Below, in pieces: positions 34,177 to 42,992 of a DNA stretch of 64,000 nucleotides. The notes under the pieces were generated by a model. That model was not told the DNA's origin. It searched no databases and saw only the letters and a list, made by a program, of their open reading frames with translations. The translations under genes were made by a program, and so were the position numbers. This stretch comes from Massilia litorea (GTDB lineage: Bacteria; Pseudomonadota; Gammaproteobacteria; Burkholderiales; Burkholderiaceae_D): contig NZ_CP062941.1 of assembly GCF_015101885.1 (NCBI RefSeq), positions 372,001 to 436,000 of the forward strand. The letters run 5' to 3'. Every line of letters begins with the position of its first letter. The stretch's first letter is position 1.

Positions 34177-35085
34177 TTAGGCCTTCCGCTGCACGATCAG
34201 GTCCGCGAGTTCGCGCAGCCGCAGTGCTTGTTCTCCAAATGGCGCCAGCGCGTCATGCGCGTCGCGCCGCAATTTCTGCGCCAGTGCTTTCGATTCTTCC
34301 AGGCCGAGGATCGACACATAGGTCGGCTTGTTGTCGGCCGCATCCTTGCCGGCGGTCTTGCCGAGCGTGGCCGAATCGGCCGTGGCGTCGAGCACGTCGT
34401 CGACGACCTGGAACGCCAGGCCGACCGCCTTCGAATAGGCTTTTAAACTTTCCAGTTCGGCGTCATTCAACTCCTTGCCGCACAGTGCGCCCAGCAGCAC
34501 CGATGCGCGCAGCAGGGCGCCGGTTTTCAGCTGGTGCATGCGCTCGAGCTGCTCGAGGCTCAAGGCCAGGCCGACGCTGTCGAGGTCGATCGCCTGGCCG
34601 CCGCACATGCCGCTCGAGCCCGCCGCTTCGGCCAGCAGGCGCAGCATGCCGATCAGGCGCACGGGCGGCAGCGTGTCGGTTCCGCTCAGTACCTGGAAAG
34701 CCTGGGCCTGCAACGCGTCGCCGACCAGCAGCGCCGTCGCTTCGTCGTAGGCGACGTGCACGGTCGGTTTGCCGCGGCGCAGTTCGTCGTCGTCCATGCA
34801 GGGCATGTCGTCGTGCACCAGCGAATAGGCGTGGATCATCTCCAGCGCGCTGGCGGCACGCGCCAGTGCCTGCGGGTCGGCCCCGAACAGGGCGCCGCTG
34901 GCGTAGACCAGCAGCGGACGCACGCGCTTGCCGCCGCCAAGGACCGTGTAGCGCATCGCCTCATGCAGCTTGTGCGGCACCAGGTGCGCCGGCGGCAGAT
35001 AGTCCGAGAGCGCATCCTCGACCTCGGCCTGCACGCCGGCCATCCAGGCTGCGAACGGCAGTTCCTCCGTCAGCATCTGCGTCAT
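34177..35085 (-). CDS. ispA: Farnesyl diphosphate synthase (polyprenyl synthetase)
   Basis: A 302-residue trans-prenyltransferase that extends DMAPP with two IPP units. The first aspartate-rich motif is LVHDDMPCMDDDELRRGKPT, the second is AFQVVDDVLDAT, and GGGKRVRPLLVYASG binds diphosphate. The ATG at 35085 shares one base with the TAA of xseB (TAATG), so the longer upstream frame inside xseB is not the start. It supplies farnesyl units for ubiquinone, heme A/O and undecaprenol. Confidence 0.97.
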   Translation of the reverse strand: MTQMLTEELPFAAWMAGVQAEVEDALSDYLPPAHLVPHKLHEAMRYTVLGGGKRVRPLLVYASGALFGADPQALARAASALEMIHAYSLVHDDMPCMDDDELRRGKPTVHVAYDEATALLVGDALQAQAFQVLSGTDTLPPVRLIGMLRLLAEAAGSSGMCGGQAIDLDSVGLALSLEQLERMHQLKTGALLRASVLLGALCGKELNDAELESLKAYSKAVGLAFQVVDDVLDATADSATLGKTAGKDAADNKPTYVSILGLEESKALAQKLRRDAHDALAPFGEQALRLRELADLIVQRKA

Positions 35086-35351
35086 TACGCGCCCTCGCCC
35101 GCGCCGTCGGCGCTGAAGGGTTTGAGCATGTCGCCCTCGAGCACCTTCACCTGGGACTCGACCTTTTCCAGCTGGGCCGCGCAAAACTTCACCAGCTCCG
35201 AGCCGCGCGCATAGGCCGCGACCGAAGCTTCCAGCGGCAGCTGGCCGCCTTCCATCTGGGTGACGAGCTGGGCCAGCTCAGCCATTGCTTCCTCGAAGGA
35301 GGCCGGGCTGGTATTCGACTCCGCTGCTCCCGCGTTTGAATTGATTGCCAT
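35085..35351 (-). CDS. xseB: Exodeoxyribonuclease VII small subunit
   Basis: An 88-residue helical protein. SFEEAMAELAQLVTQMEGGQ, LPLEASVAAYARGSELVKFC and AAQLEKVESQVKVLEGD are typical of XseB, which assembles around XseA to degrade single-stranded DNA. The ATG at 35351 was chosen because homologues begin shortly before the SFEEA helix. It heads the xseB-ispA-dxs unit. Confidence 0.96.
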   Translation of the reverse strand: MAINSNAGAAESNTSPASFEEAMAELAQLVTQMEGGQLPLEASVAAYARGSELVKFCAAQLEKVESQVKVLEGDMLKPFSADGAGEGA

Positions 35352-35596
35352 AGTGTCTTCTTGTTGGGCCGGCGATCCCGCCATGCGCATCGGGTGCGCC
35401 ACGCGGGAGTTGAATCGCGTATTTTAAAACAATCCACACCCTAGGGGTGGTCCGGCGCGATTGCCGAGCTGCTAAATAGAACAGTTCGTCGAAAGCGCAA
35501 CCGCCTTTGAATTCATGAAAACCATGCCTTTCCGGCACTATCTGTGCCATTGCGCACCACAATCACGCGACGGACCACGTTGATCGGGGACGGGCC

Positions 35597-35712
35597 CCGG
35601 GCTCGATAACCGTCGCGAGCGGCAGGAGTGTTGCCCGAGAAGCGCAGCTGTACGGAGGTACAGCGAGCATCGGAGGGCAACAATCCAACGCGCAGCAGGT
35701 TATCGAGCCCGG
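35597..35712. repeat. 116-bp nested inverted-repeat element (possible structured RNA or MITE)
   Basis: Perfect 15-bp outer arms (CCGGGCTCGATAACC at 35597-35611 and its complement at 35698-35712) enclose TGTTGCCC (35629-35636) pairing with GGGCAACA (35675-35682). Inside that, GCTGTAC (35647-35653) pairs with GTACAGC (35658-35664) around a GGAG loop. Three nested stems give one long folded structure on either strand. It has no ORF and lies in the 484-bp gap between xseB and the Rieske gene. It could be a non-autonomous repeat or a structured transcript. Confidence 0.7.
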
Positions 35713-35729
35713 CTGAGCTCGTTCCACGC

Positions 35730-35764
35730 TATAATCTCCGGTTCTGTCCGAAATACCGTATTTC
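35730..35764 (+). promoter_or_regulatory. Probable promoter/operator of the Rieske oxygenase operon
   Basis: A perfect TATAAT at 35730-35735 is followed by an inverted repeat GAAATAC-N1-GTATTTC at 35750-35764, just past the expected transcription start. No good -35 was found, because the structured repeat ends where it should lie. A repressor at the inverted repeat would control the operon. Confidence 0.5.
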
Positions 35765-35835
35765 CTTCCAAAAAAATACTGGTCTTTGGATTCTTTCTCT
35801 TCTTTGCGGTGATGCTTTTATAAAGGGGGGTTGGG

Positions 35836-36936
35836 ATGTCCGATCTGGCTACCCACGCCAAGCTGGCGCGCTCCTGCGCTCAGCTTCCGGTAAATGTATA
35901 TTTTGACAATGCGCTGTTGCAGCGCGAAATCGAGCAGCTGTTCCAGAAGGGACCGCGCTACGTCGGCCATGAACTGATGGTGCCGGAAACGGGCGATTTC
36001 GCGACCCTGCCTTCCGAAAACGAAGGCCGCATGCTCGTGCGCAATGCCAACGGCATCGAGGTGCTGTCCAACGTCTGCCGTCACCGCCAGGCGCTGATGT
36101 TCAATGGCCGCGGCAACGCCAACACCATCGTCTGCCCACTGCACCGCTGGACCTACGACCTCAAGGGAGAGCTGATCGGCGCCCCGCATTTCGCGGAGAC
36201 GCCCTGCCTCAACCTGTCCAAGTCGCCGCTGCAAAGCTGGAACGGCCTGCTGTTCGAGCAGAACGGCTACGACGTGATGGACAAGCTCAAGCAGATGTCG
36301 GTCTCGAAGGACCTCGACTTTTCCGGCTACCTGTTCGACCACGTCGAGATCCATGACGTCGACTACAACTGGAAGACGTTCATCGAGGTCTACCTGGAGG
36401 ATTACCACGTCGAGCCCTTCCACCCGGGCCTGGGCAATTTCGTCTCCTGCGAAGACCTGAAATGGGACTTCGGCCGCGACTACAGCGTACAGACCGTCGG
36501 CGTGAACCGCGGCCTGCAGAAGGCCGGCTCGCCGACCTATAAAAAATGGCAGGAAGCGGTCCTGAAGTTCAATGGCGGCAAGGAGCCGAAACAGGGCGCG
36601 ATCTGGCTGACCCTGTACCCGAACATCATGGTCGAGTGGTATCCGAACGTGCTGGTGGTGTCGACGCTGTGGCCGCTAAGCCCCACGAGGACGCGCAACG
36701 TGGTCGAGTTTTATTATCCGGAAGAGATCGCCCTGTTCGAGCGCGAGCTGGTCGAAGCCGAACGCGCGGCCTACATGGAAACCTGCGTCGAGGACGACGA
36801 GATCGCCCAGCGCATGGATGCGGGCCGCAAGATCCTGCTCGATCGCGGCGTCAACGAAGTCGGGCCGTATCAATCGCCGATGGAAGACGGGATGCAGCAC
36901 TTCCATGAGTGGTATCGCAGCAAGATAGACCTGTAA
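35836..36936 (+). CDS. Rieske [2Fe-2S] aromatic-ring-hydroxylating/choline-monooxygenase-like oxygenase
   Basis: A 366-residue alpha-subunit-type oxygenase. The Rieske cluster ligands are CRH (residues 81-83) and CPLH (100-103). The mononuclear iron site is EVYLEDYHVEPFHPGL, with two histidines. It inserts oxygen into or demethylates an organic substrate using electrons from a separate reductase, which is not nearby. GGGGGG ahead of the ATG at 35836 is the ribosome site. Two DMT carriers and a sulfurtransferase follow within 3-25 bp, probably in one operon. The substrate is unknown. Confidence 0.9.
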   Translation: MSDLATHAKLARSCAQLPVNVYFDNALLQREIEQLFQKGPRYVGHELMVPETGDFATLPSENEGRMLVRNANGIEVLSNVCRHRQALMFNGRGNANTIVCPLHRWTYDLKGELIGAPHFAETPCLNLSKSPLQSWNGLLFEQNGYDVMDKLKQMSVSKDLDFSGYLFDHVEIHDVDYNWKTFIEVYLEDYHVEPFHPGLGNFVSCEDLKWDFGRDYSVQTVGVNRGLQKAGSPTYKKWQEAVLKFNGGKEPKQGAIWLTLYPNIMVEWYPNVLVVSTLWPLSPTRTRNVVEFYYPEEIALFERELVEAERAAYMETCVEDDEIAQRMDAGRKILLDRGVNEVGPYQSPMEDGMQHFHEWYRSKIDL

Positions 36937-36939
36937 CGC

Positions 36940-37842
36940 ATGCCTGGCCTATGGATGCTGTTCGCCAGCTTCGCCTTTGCCCTGATGGGCACTTGCGTGA
37001 AGCTGGCGGCCGAACAGTATTCCATTGCGCAGATCGTCACCGTGCGCGGCCTGGTCGGGGTTGCGCTGCTGTTTTTCATGGCCCGTGTCTCCGGCCGTTC
37101 CCTCGCCACGAATGAACCGCTGTCCCATCTCTGGCGCGGCCTGCTCGGCGTGATCTCGCTGTGGCTCTGGTTCGCCGCGATTACCCGCCTGCCGCTGGCC
37201 ACCGCCGTCACCCTCAACTACATGTCGCCGATCTGGACCGCCGTGGCCCTGGTCGGCATGAGCCTGTGGCGCGGTGAACGACGTGTCGCGTGGCCTCTGG
37301 TCGGCGCGATCCTCGTCAGTTTCATCGGTGTCGTGCTGGTGCTGCGTCCGGCCTTTGGCGCCGACCAGTGGCTGGGCGGCCTGATGGCGCTCGCTTCCGG
37401 CGCCCTGGCCGCGCTGGCCTACCTGATGGTGCGCAGGTTGAGCCGCAAGGGCGAACCGGAATACCGGGTCGTGTTCTATTTTTCGCTGCTGAACGTGGCG
37501 GCCGGGCTGGCGGGGATGCTGGCACTGCCTTCCAACCCACCCACGCATCCGTCCAGCTGGGGCGGCGTCGCCCTGCTGCTCGGCGTGGGCCTCACCGGCA
37601 CCGCCGGCCAGCTGGCACTCACCCGCGCCTACCGCCTCGGGCGCACGCTGGTCGTGGCCAACCTGCAGTACAGCGGCATCGTCTTTTCCAGCCTCCTCGG
37701 CGGCTGGATCTGGGGCGACGCTTTTCACTGGACCGTCTGGGCCGGCATCGCCGTGATTCTCGGCTCCTGCATTGCGGCCGGCCTGATGGGACGCCGGGCG
37801 GTGCCGGGCACGCCTTCGCAAGCTGCTGTATCGTCTACCTGA
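36940..37842 (+). CDS. EamA/DMT family transporter, first of a tandem pair
   Basis: A 300-residue ten-helix carrier with two EamA repeats. It begins MPGLWMLFASFAFALMGTCV and shares with the next gene the segments LPLATAVTLNYMSPIW, GEPEYRVVFYFSL and VVANLQYSGIVFSSL. About half of the residues are identical by eye, so the two arose by duplication. Starts 3 bp after the Rieske gene stop with a weak ribosome site, indicating co-translation. Substrate unknown. Confidence 0.9.
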   Translation: MPGLWMLFASFAFALMGTCVKLAAEQYSIAQIVTVRGLVGVALLFFMARVSGRSLATNEPLSHLWRGLLGVISLWLWFAAITRLPLATAVTLNYMSPIWTAVALVGMSLWRGERRVAWPLVGAILVSFIGVVLVLRPAFGADQWLGGLMALASGALAALAYLMVRRLSRKGEPEYRVVFYFSLLNVAAGLAGMLALPSNPPTHPSSWGGVALLLGVGLTGTAGQLALTRAYRLGRTLVVANLQYSGIVFSSLLGGWIWGDAFHWTVWAGIAVILGSCIAAGLMGRRAVPGTPSQAAVSST

Positions 37843-37864
37843 TTCTTGTAACGACTGGACCGTA

Positions 37865-38788
37865 ATGCCTTCACTTTGGATGCTGTTCGCCAGCTTCGCG
37901 TTTGCCGCCATGGGCGCCGGCGTGAAACTGGCCTCCGAGTTCTACACCACCTCCGAACTCCTTTTCTACCGCGGCCTGATCGGCTCCGTGATCCTGTTCG
38001 CCATGGTCCGCCACCGCGGCGGCAGCTTCCGCACGCCCTTCCCGAAAGAACACCTGTTTCGCAGCCTTGTGGGCGTGACCTCGCTCTGGCTGTGGTTCTT
38101 CGCGATCGGCAAACTGCCGCTGGCCACCGCCATGACCCTGAACTACATGGCGCCGATCTGGATCGCCGCCGGCCTGTTCCTGGCCGGCTGGTGGTCGAAA
38201 ACGAATACCGTCGAGTGGCCGCTGATCGTCGCCGTGGGCGCCAGCTTCTTCGGCGTCACCCTGGTGCTGCAGCCGGCCGTCGAATCGCACCAGTGGCTGG
38301 GCGGCCTGGCCGGCATCTGTTCGTCGGTGATCTCGGCGATGGCCTACATGCAGGTGCGCAAACTGGGGCAGATGGGCGAACCGGAATACCGCGTCGTCTT
38401 CTACTTCTCGCTGACGACCATGGTCGCCGGCCTGGCCGGCGTGTTGGCCGGCGACGGCCAGCAGGTCGGCATGCCCTTCCATGGCCACACGACGGGCGGC
38501 GCGGTGCTGCTGCTCGGGATCGGCGCGGCCGCCCTGATGGCGCAGATGGCGATGACGCGCGCCTACCGGGTCGGCAAGGTGCTGGTGGTGGCGAACCTGC
38601 AGTACACCGGCATCGTGTTTTCCAGCCTGTGGGGCCTGGCGCTCTGGGGCGACCGCTTCGACTGGCACGTGTGGCTGGGGATCGGCGTGATCCTGGCGTC
38701 CGGCATCGCCGCGACGTTCTACAATACGAAGAGCACGCCGAAGGGCGCCGCCATCAAGAAGACCGATCCGATCGCCAGCGAACTGTGA
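37865..38788 (+). CDS. EamA/DMT family transporter, second of a tandem pair
   Basis: A 307-residue paralogue of the preceding carrier, beginning MPSLWMLFASFAFAAMGAGV and sharing LPLATAMTLNYMAPIW, GEPEYRVVFYFSL and VVANLQYTGIVFSSL. The loop after GVLAGDGQQVG differs. DMT proteins of the EmrE/SMR type can work as heteromers, but ten-helix EamA proteins are usually monomeric units, so the pair may have different substrates. It is followed by the sulfurtransferase after 8 bp. Confidence 0.9.
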   Translation: MPSLWMLFASFAFAAMGAGVKLASEFYTTSELLFYRGLIGSVILFAMVRHRGGSFRTPFPKEHLFRSLVGVTSLWLWFFAIGKLPLATAMTLNYMAPIWIAAGLFLAGWWSKTNTVEWPLIVAVGASFFGVTLVLQPAVESHQWLGGLAGICSSVISAMAYMQVRKLGQMGEPEYRVVFYFSLTTMVAGLAGVLAGDGQQVGMPFHGHTTGGAVLLLGIGAAALMAQMAMTRAYRVGKVLVVANLQYTGIVFSSLWGLALWGDRFDWHVWLGIGVILASGIAATFYNTKSTPKGAAIKKTDPIASEL

Positions 38789-38796
38789 GGAAGCCC

Positions 38797-39648
38797 ATGT
38801 ACACGACCCTGATTTCCGCCGCCGACCTCGCGGCCCATATCGACGATCCGGACTGGGTCGTCGTCGACTGCCGGCACGACCTCGCCGACCTCGCCTTTGG
38901 CCGCGCGGCTTATGCGGCCGGCCACCTGCCGCACGCGCTGTTCGCCGACATGGAAACCGAACTGTCGGGCGAAAAACGCGGAGAAGACGGCGCGTTCCGC
39001 GGGCGCCATCCGCTGCCCTCGAAGGACGCACTGGTCGACACCCTGCGCCGCTGGGGCGTGAACGACAGCACCCAGGTCGTCGCCTACGACGCCCACGGCG
39101 GCATGTACGCAGCAAGGTTGTGGTGGCTGCTGCGCTGGATCGGGCATGAGGCCTCGGCCGTGCTCGACGGCGGGCTGCCGGCCTGGCAAGCCCTGGGACA
39201 GCCTTTGTCGGCCGATCCGCCAGAGCCGCGCAGGTCCGGCAGCATCGCTCTGCACGCGCCTTTCGTACCGACCGTGACGGTGGCCGAGGTACTGGAGAAT
39301 ATCGAGACGGAGAAACGCACCGTGGTCGACGCGCGCGCGGCCGACCGTTTCCGGGGCGAGAACGAGACGATCGATCCGGTCGGCGGGCATATCCCGGGCG
39401 CGAAGAACCGCTTTTTTAAAGACAACCTGCACAACGACGGCCGCTTCAAGGCGCCGGAGCAGCTGCGCGAGGAATTTTCAGGGGTGATCGATGATCCTGA
39501 AAAGGCCATCATGCAGTGCGGGTCGGGGGTGACGGCCTGTCACAACCTGCTGGCGCTGGAGGTGGCGGGGATGCCGGGTGCGGCCTTGTATCCGGGGTCG
39601 TGGAGCGAGTGGAGCAGCGATCCGGCGCGGCCGGTCGCAAAAGGGTAA
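38797..39648 (+). CDS. sseA: 3-mercaptopyruvate sulfurtransferase (two-rhodanese protein)
   Basis: A 283-residue protein with an N-terminal inactive rhodanese domain (about 5-140) and a C-terminal active one. The active Cys241 lies in CGSGVTAC, the loop typical of mercaptopyruvate rather than thiosulfate enzymes. It transfers sulfur to thiols, thioredoxin or cyanide. GAGGAAG precedes the ATG at 38797, 8 bp after the second DMT gene, so it may be last in the Rieske operon. A cytoplasmic location fits, as no signal peptide is seen. Confidence 0.92.
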   Translation: MYTTLISAADLAAHIDDPDWVVVDCRHDLADLAFGRAAYAAGHLPHALFADMETELSGEKRGEDGAFRGRHPLPSKDALVDTLRRWGVNDSTQVVAYDAHGGMYAARLWWLLRWIGHEASAVLDGGLPAWQALGQPLSADPPEPRRSGSIALHAPFVPTVTVAEVLENIETEKRTVVDARAADRFRGENETIDPVGGHIPGAKNRFFKDNLHNDGRFKAPEQLREEFSGVIDDPEKAIMQCGSGVTACHNLLALEVAGMPGAALYPGSWSEWSSDPARPVAKG

Positions 39649-39674
39649 ATCGGTCTCGATTGATCGAACGTGCT

Positions 39675-39752
39675 ACCGGGTGGGTACAAGTGCCCACCCT
39701 ACGGTGCACCACCTTTGCAGGGTGGGCTCCCGAGCCCACGCGTACGTGCCGC
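39675..39752. repeat. REP-like repeat pair
   Basis: Two hairpin units: 39675-39705 (GGGTGGGTACAAGTGCCCAC then CCTACGGT) and 39719-39752 (CAGGGTGGGCTCCCGAGCCC then ACGCGTACGTGCCG). They share the GGGTGGGC-loop-GCCCAC core and the ACGCGT/CGTGCC tail with the units at 1637-1778. They lie between the convergent sseA and ZIP genes. Confidence 0.75.
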
Positions 39753-39783
39753 GGCATACCCCACCGCGACCGCGAAGCGACCG

Positions 39784-40557
39784 TTAATGCCCCGCCGTCA
39801 AGAACAACACCATCGCCACGCCCAGGCCGATCAACAACACCTGCGGAATCGAATCCTTCACCGTCGCCCGCCTCTGCATCTGCGGCATCAGATCGCTCAC
39901 CGCGATATAAATAAACCCCGACGACGCGAACACCAGCACGTACGGAATCAGCCCGCTGGCCCGGTCCAGCGTGTAATAGCCGATCAAGCCCCCCGCCACC
40001 GACAGCAAACTGCACAGCAGGTTGAACACGTAGGCGCGCATGCGCGAGAAGCCGGCGTTGAGCAGGACGATGAAATCGCCGATCTCGGTCGGGATCTCGT
40101 GGGCGACGATCGCCAGCGCCGTGACGATGCCCAGCTCCGGATTGGCCAGGAAGGCTGCCGCGATCAGGATGCCGTCCGTGAAATTGTGCATGCCGTCGCC
40201 GATCAGGATCATCCAGCCGGACTTGCCCGCCGCGTGCGCATCGTGGCCGTGGGCGTGATGGTGGCCGTCGCCTTCGTGGTGGTGCGAATGGCGCAGCAGC
40301 GCCAGCTTCTCGAGAAAAAAGAAGGCAAGCAGGCCGGCCAGCAGCGCGCCGAACAGCTTGCGCGGGTCGGCGTGCGACTCGAAGGCCTCGGGCAGTGCGT
40401 GCAGCAGCGAGGTCGAGAGCATGATGCCGACCGACAGGCTGACCAGCCGCTCCACCATTTTGGAGAGCAGCGTGAACGAAAATACAGCCGCGGCCGAGAT
40501 GCTGACGACGCCGGCGATCAGGGTCGCCAGCAGGATGGAGATGAGAATCGGGTCGAT
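39784..40557 (-). CDS. ZIP family metal transporter with no standard start codon
   Basis: A ZIP carrier with the metal motifs GDGMHNFTDG (HNxxD) and AHEIPTEIGD (HExxxE), and a His-rich loop (HSHHHEGDGHHHAHGHDAH). The first in-frame ATG (40458) would remove helix 1, yet upstream codons still spell a perfect first helix (HIDPILISILLATLIAGVVS). No in-frame ATG, GTG or TTG exists between 40458 and the TGA near 40622. An AAGAGG six bases before an ATC at 40557 suggests a non-canonical start there; an ATT at 40548 is another choice. Probably imports or exports zinc or related divalent metals. Confidence 0.8.
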   Translation of the reverse strand: MDPILISILLATLIAGVVSISAAAVFSFTLLSKMVERLVSLSVGIMLSTSLLHALPEAFESHADPRKLFGALLAGLLAFFFLEKLALLRHSHHHEGDGHHHAHGHDAHAAGKSGWMILIGDGMHNFTDGILIAAAFLANPELGIVTALAIVAHEIPTEIGDFIVLLNAGFSRMRAYVFNLLCSLLSVAGGLIGYYTLDRASGLIPYVLVFASSGFIYIAVSDLMPQMQRRATVKDSIPQVLLIGLGVAMVLFLTAGH

Positions 40558-40629
40558 GTGAAGCCTCTTGTTCTTACTGCGCGTGGCAAGCCGGGCATTG
40601 TACCGCTCCCGGCCGGCACGCGTGCTACT

Positions 40630-41526
40630 TCAGACGACGCCGTGGCTGCGGAACCAGTCCAGCGCGCGCCTCCAGCCGTCCTTCGCATCGGCCTCGTTGT
40701 AACTCGGACGGTAGTCCGCATGGAAGGCGTGGCCCGCATCCGGATAGACCACGAATTCCGACTTGCTGTTGCCCTTGGCCAGTTCCGCCTTCATGCGGTT
40801 GACCGTGTCGAGCGGGATGCCCGTGTCCTTGCCGCCGTACAGGCCCAGCACCGGGGTTTTGAGGTTGGCGGCGATGTCGATCGGATGCTTCGGCGAGTTC
40901 GCCGTCGCGTCGCCGACCAGGCGTCCATACCAGGCCACGCCCGCCTTGACCTTCGGGTTGTGCGCCGCGTACAACCAGGTGATGCGCCCACCCCAGCAGA
41001 AACCCGTGATGCCGAGGCGCTCGGTGTCGCCTCCCCTTTGCTTCGCCCAGGTGACGACGGTGTCGAGGTCGGACATGACCTGCGCATCCGGGGTCTTGCC
41101 GACGATGTCCCTCATCAGGTCGGCGATGTTGGCGACCTTGCCGGCGTCGCCCGCGCGCACGAACAGGTCGGGTGCGACGGCCATGTAGCCGGCCCTGGCG
41201 AAGCGGCGCGCCACGTCCTTGATGTGTTCATGGACGCCGAAGATTTCGGAGATGACGAGGATGACCGGCGGGTTGGTCTTGCCCTCGGGCTGGGCCCGGT
41301 AGACCGGCACGTCCTGGCCGTTGATGACGATGATGTGGTCGCCGGCCGAGAGGCCCGTGGTATCGGTCTGGACCAGGGTTTGCGCCGTGACCGGCAAGGC
41401 AGCAGCGGCAAAGGCGCTGCTGGCGGCGCCGCCGACGGCCACTTTCAGGAACACACGGCGATCGACGCCGTCTTCGAAACTGCTGGCGCCAACGAGGCTG
41501 TCGCCGTCCTGTACGAGATCCTTCAT
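40630..41526 (-). CDS. Dienelactone hydrolase family protein, Tat-type leader
   Basis: A 298-residue alpha/beta hydrolase. The triad is Cys in GFCWGG, Asp in GGKDTGIP and His in DAGHAFHADYRP. An N-terminal VDRRVFLKVAVGGAASSAFA segment is a likely twin-arginine leader, so it is probably periplasmic. GGAGGG lies seven bases before the ATG at 41526; an ATG two codons earlier is too close to it. Family members cleave carboxymethylenebutenolides or other esters; substrate unknown. It is not joined to other aromatic genes. Confidence 0.88.
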   Translation of the reverse strand: MKDLVQDGDSLVGASSFEDGVDRRVFLKVAVGGAASSAFAAAALPVTAQTLVQTDTTGLSAGDHIIVINGQDVPVYRAQPEGKTNPPVILVISEIFGVHEHIKDVARRFARAGYMAVAPDLFVRAGDAGKVANIADLMRDIVGKTPDAQVMSDLDTVVTWAKQRGGDTERLGITGFCWGGRITWLYAAHNPKVKAGVAWYGRLVGDATANSPKHPIDIAANLKTPVLGLYGGKDTGIPLDTVNRMKAELAKGNSKSEFVVYPDAGHAFHADYRPSYNEADAKDGWRRALDWFRSHGVV

Positions 41527-41621
41527 GTGCATCCCTCCGGTCGATGGTTGTAAGGTTGACTATCTTACAGCGACACGGAGCGCTGCGCCGGACGAATCGC
41601 CGGCGCAGCGGAAGGCACCGA

Positions 41622-42839
41622 TTACGGCGTCAGCGTGAAGTTGACGCCGGTCGCGTTGGCGGTGGCGATGTTCACGCCGTCGACCGACTTGGCGGTGTAG
41701 CCGGTGGCCGAGGCGTCGACACGGTAGCTGCCGGCGGAGAGGCCCGCCGAAGCGGCGAAGCTCAAGGGCAGCGTGGCGCTGTAGACCGCGTACTGCGGTG
41801 CGACCACCGGCAGGTTGGCGATCGTGTAGGCGCCGGTGGCCAGGTCCGCGCCCTGGTATTTGATGGTGACGGTCGAGCCCGAGGCGAAGGACTGCTTGGC
41901 CGCGACATAGGCTGCCTCGGTGCTGCTTGGCGGCGTCATGGTGACGGTGCCGCCGATCGTGCCTACGGTGCTGGCCGGCAGCGCGATCGGCGCGGCCGCG
42001 GTGCTGAGCGTAGTGGTGCTGGTGGTCGATGCGACCGGCACCGCGCCGACGACGGCCGCCGCGCTGTTATTGGCGGTGATGACGACGTCGTAGCTGCCCG
42101 GGGCCAGTCGCGACAGGAAGAATTCGCCGGTGCTCGCGTTCGGGGTGGTGGCGCTGACGATATTGCCGTTCTGTTGGGCCGAGACGGTGACGCCGTTGGC
42201 CAGCAAGGCAGTGTTCACGAAACCCTTGATGCCGTTGATGGCGGCCGGGATCATCTTGATGACCGGCTTCAGGGCATAGTTGGTCTTGCCGCGTGCGACC
42301 ACCGATTTGCAGGCGTCGAAGTCGATCACGACGTCCGAACGCGCGCCCGCTTCCACGGTGAAGCTGCCGTTCAACTTGATGCCGCTCTGGACGGCGCTCG
42401 GGGTCTCGAGCGGCTGTTCGGCCTTGGCGCCGGTCACCAGCACGGTGTTGGCGGTGCCGCTGGTGTTGGCGTCGAGGACGAGGCGGATCTGGTTGTACTG
42501 GCCGGCCTCGAGCGAGGTCTGGCCCAGGGTTTCGAGCACGCCGTTGGTGAGATTGAGCAGGTTGACCTTTTTCGGGCTGGCCAGGGTGATGTCGGTCCAG
42601 CCGGAATCCGTTTCGCCGGCGGTCGAGCTCTTGTTGACGCGTACTTTGACGACGGTCACGTTCACGGCATCGAAGCCGCAGGCCGGGGCATCGGTCATGG
42701 CCACGTTCAGGGTACCCATGGTGGCGACCGGCGCGGCTGCCGGGGTGCCGCCTCCTCCGCCACCGCCGCAGGCGCTCAGGGTTGCGGCGGCAACGATGCT
42801 GCCGAGGAGAAGAGGAGTACGCAGGGAGGTGAAACGCAT
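41622..42839 (-). CDS. DUF4382 domain lipoprotein
   Basis: A 405-residue secreted protein. A lipobox (TLSAC, Cys24) followed by a Gly-rich stretch indicates a lipid-anchored precursor. Residues about 42-205 match DUF4382 (GTLNVAMTDAPACGFDAVNV, LLNLTNGVLETLGQTSLEAG). The rest has carboxypeptidase-regulatory-like beta repeats (FFLSRLAPGSYDVVITANN; SAGSYRVDASATGYTAKSV). AAAGGT precedes the ATG. Function is unknown; such proteins are exposed at the surface or in the periplasm. It appears monocistronic. Confidence 0.85.
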   Translation of the reverse strand: MRFTSLRTPLLLGSIVAAATLSACGGGGGGGTPAAAPVATMGTLNVAMTDAPACGFDAVNVTVVKVRVNKSSTAGETDSGWTDITLASPKKVNLLNLTNGVLETLGQTSLEAGQYNQIRLVLDANTSGTANTVLVTGAKAEQPLETPSAVQSGIKLNGSFTVEAGARSDVVIDFDACKSVVARGKTNYALKPVIKMIPAAINGIKGFVNTALLANGVTVSAQQNGNIVSATTPNASTGEFFLSRLAPGSYDVVITANNSAAAVVGAVPVASTTSTTTLSTAAAPIALPASTVGTIGGTVTMTPPSSTEAAYVAAKQSFASGSTVTIKYQGADLATGAYTIANLPVVAPQYAVYSATLPLSFAASAGLSAGSYRVDASATGYTAKSVDGVNIATANATGVNFTLTP

Positions 42840-42992
42840 GGAATACCTTTCAAAATTAGCTCGCCCGGGAGGCGCCGAAAGGACAATAACATTCCATGTG
42901 GCAACATTATGTTGCCCAGTTCACATTGAAACGTTTGATTACATCTGATACAGGTTTGCGTTGTCTTTACGCAACTTGACCAGCGGCGTACC

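Noticed and set aside
35597..35712. tRNA, T-box or IS remnant explanation for the nested repeat
   Set aside because: No cloverleaf with an anticodon arm, no T-box sequence, no transposase fragment and no target duplication were seen.
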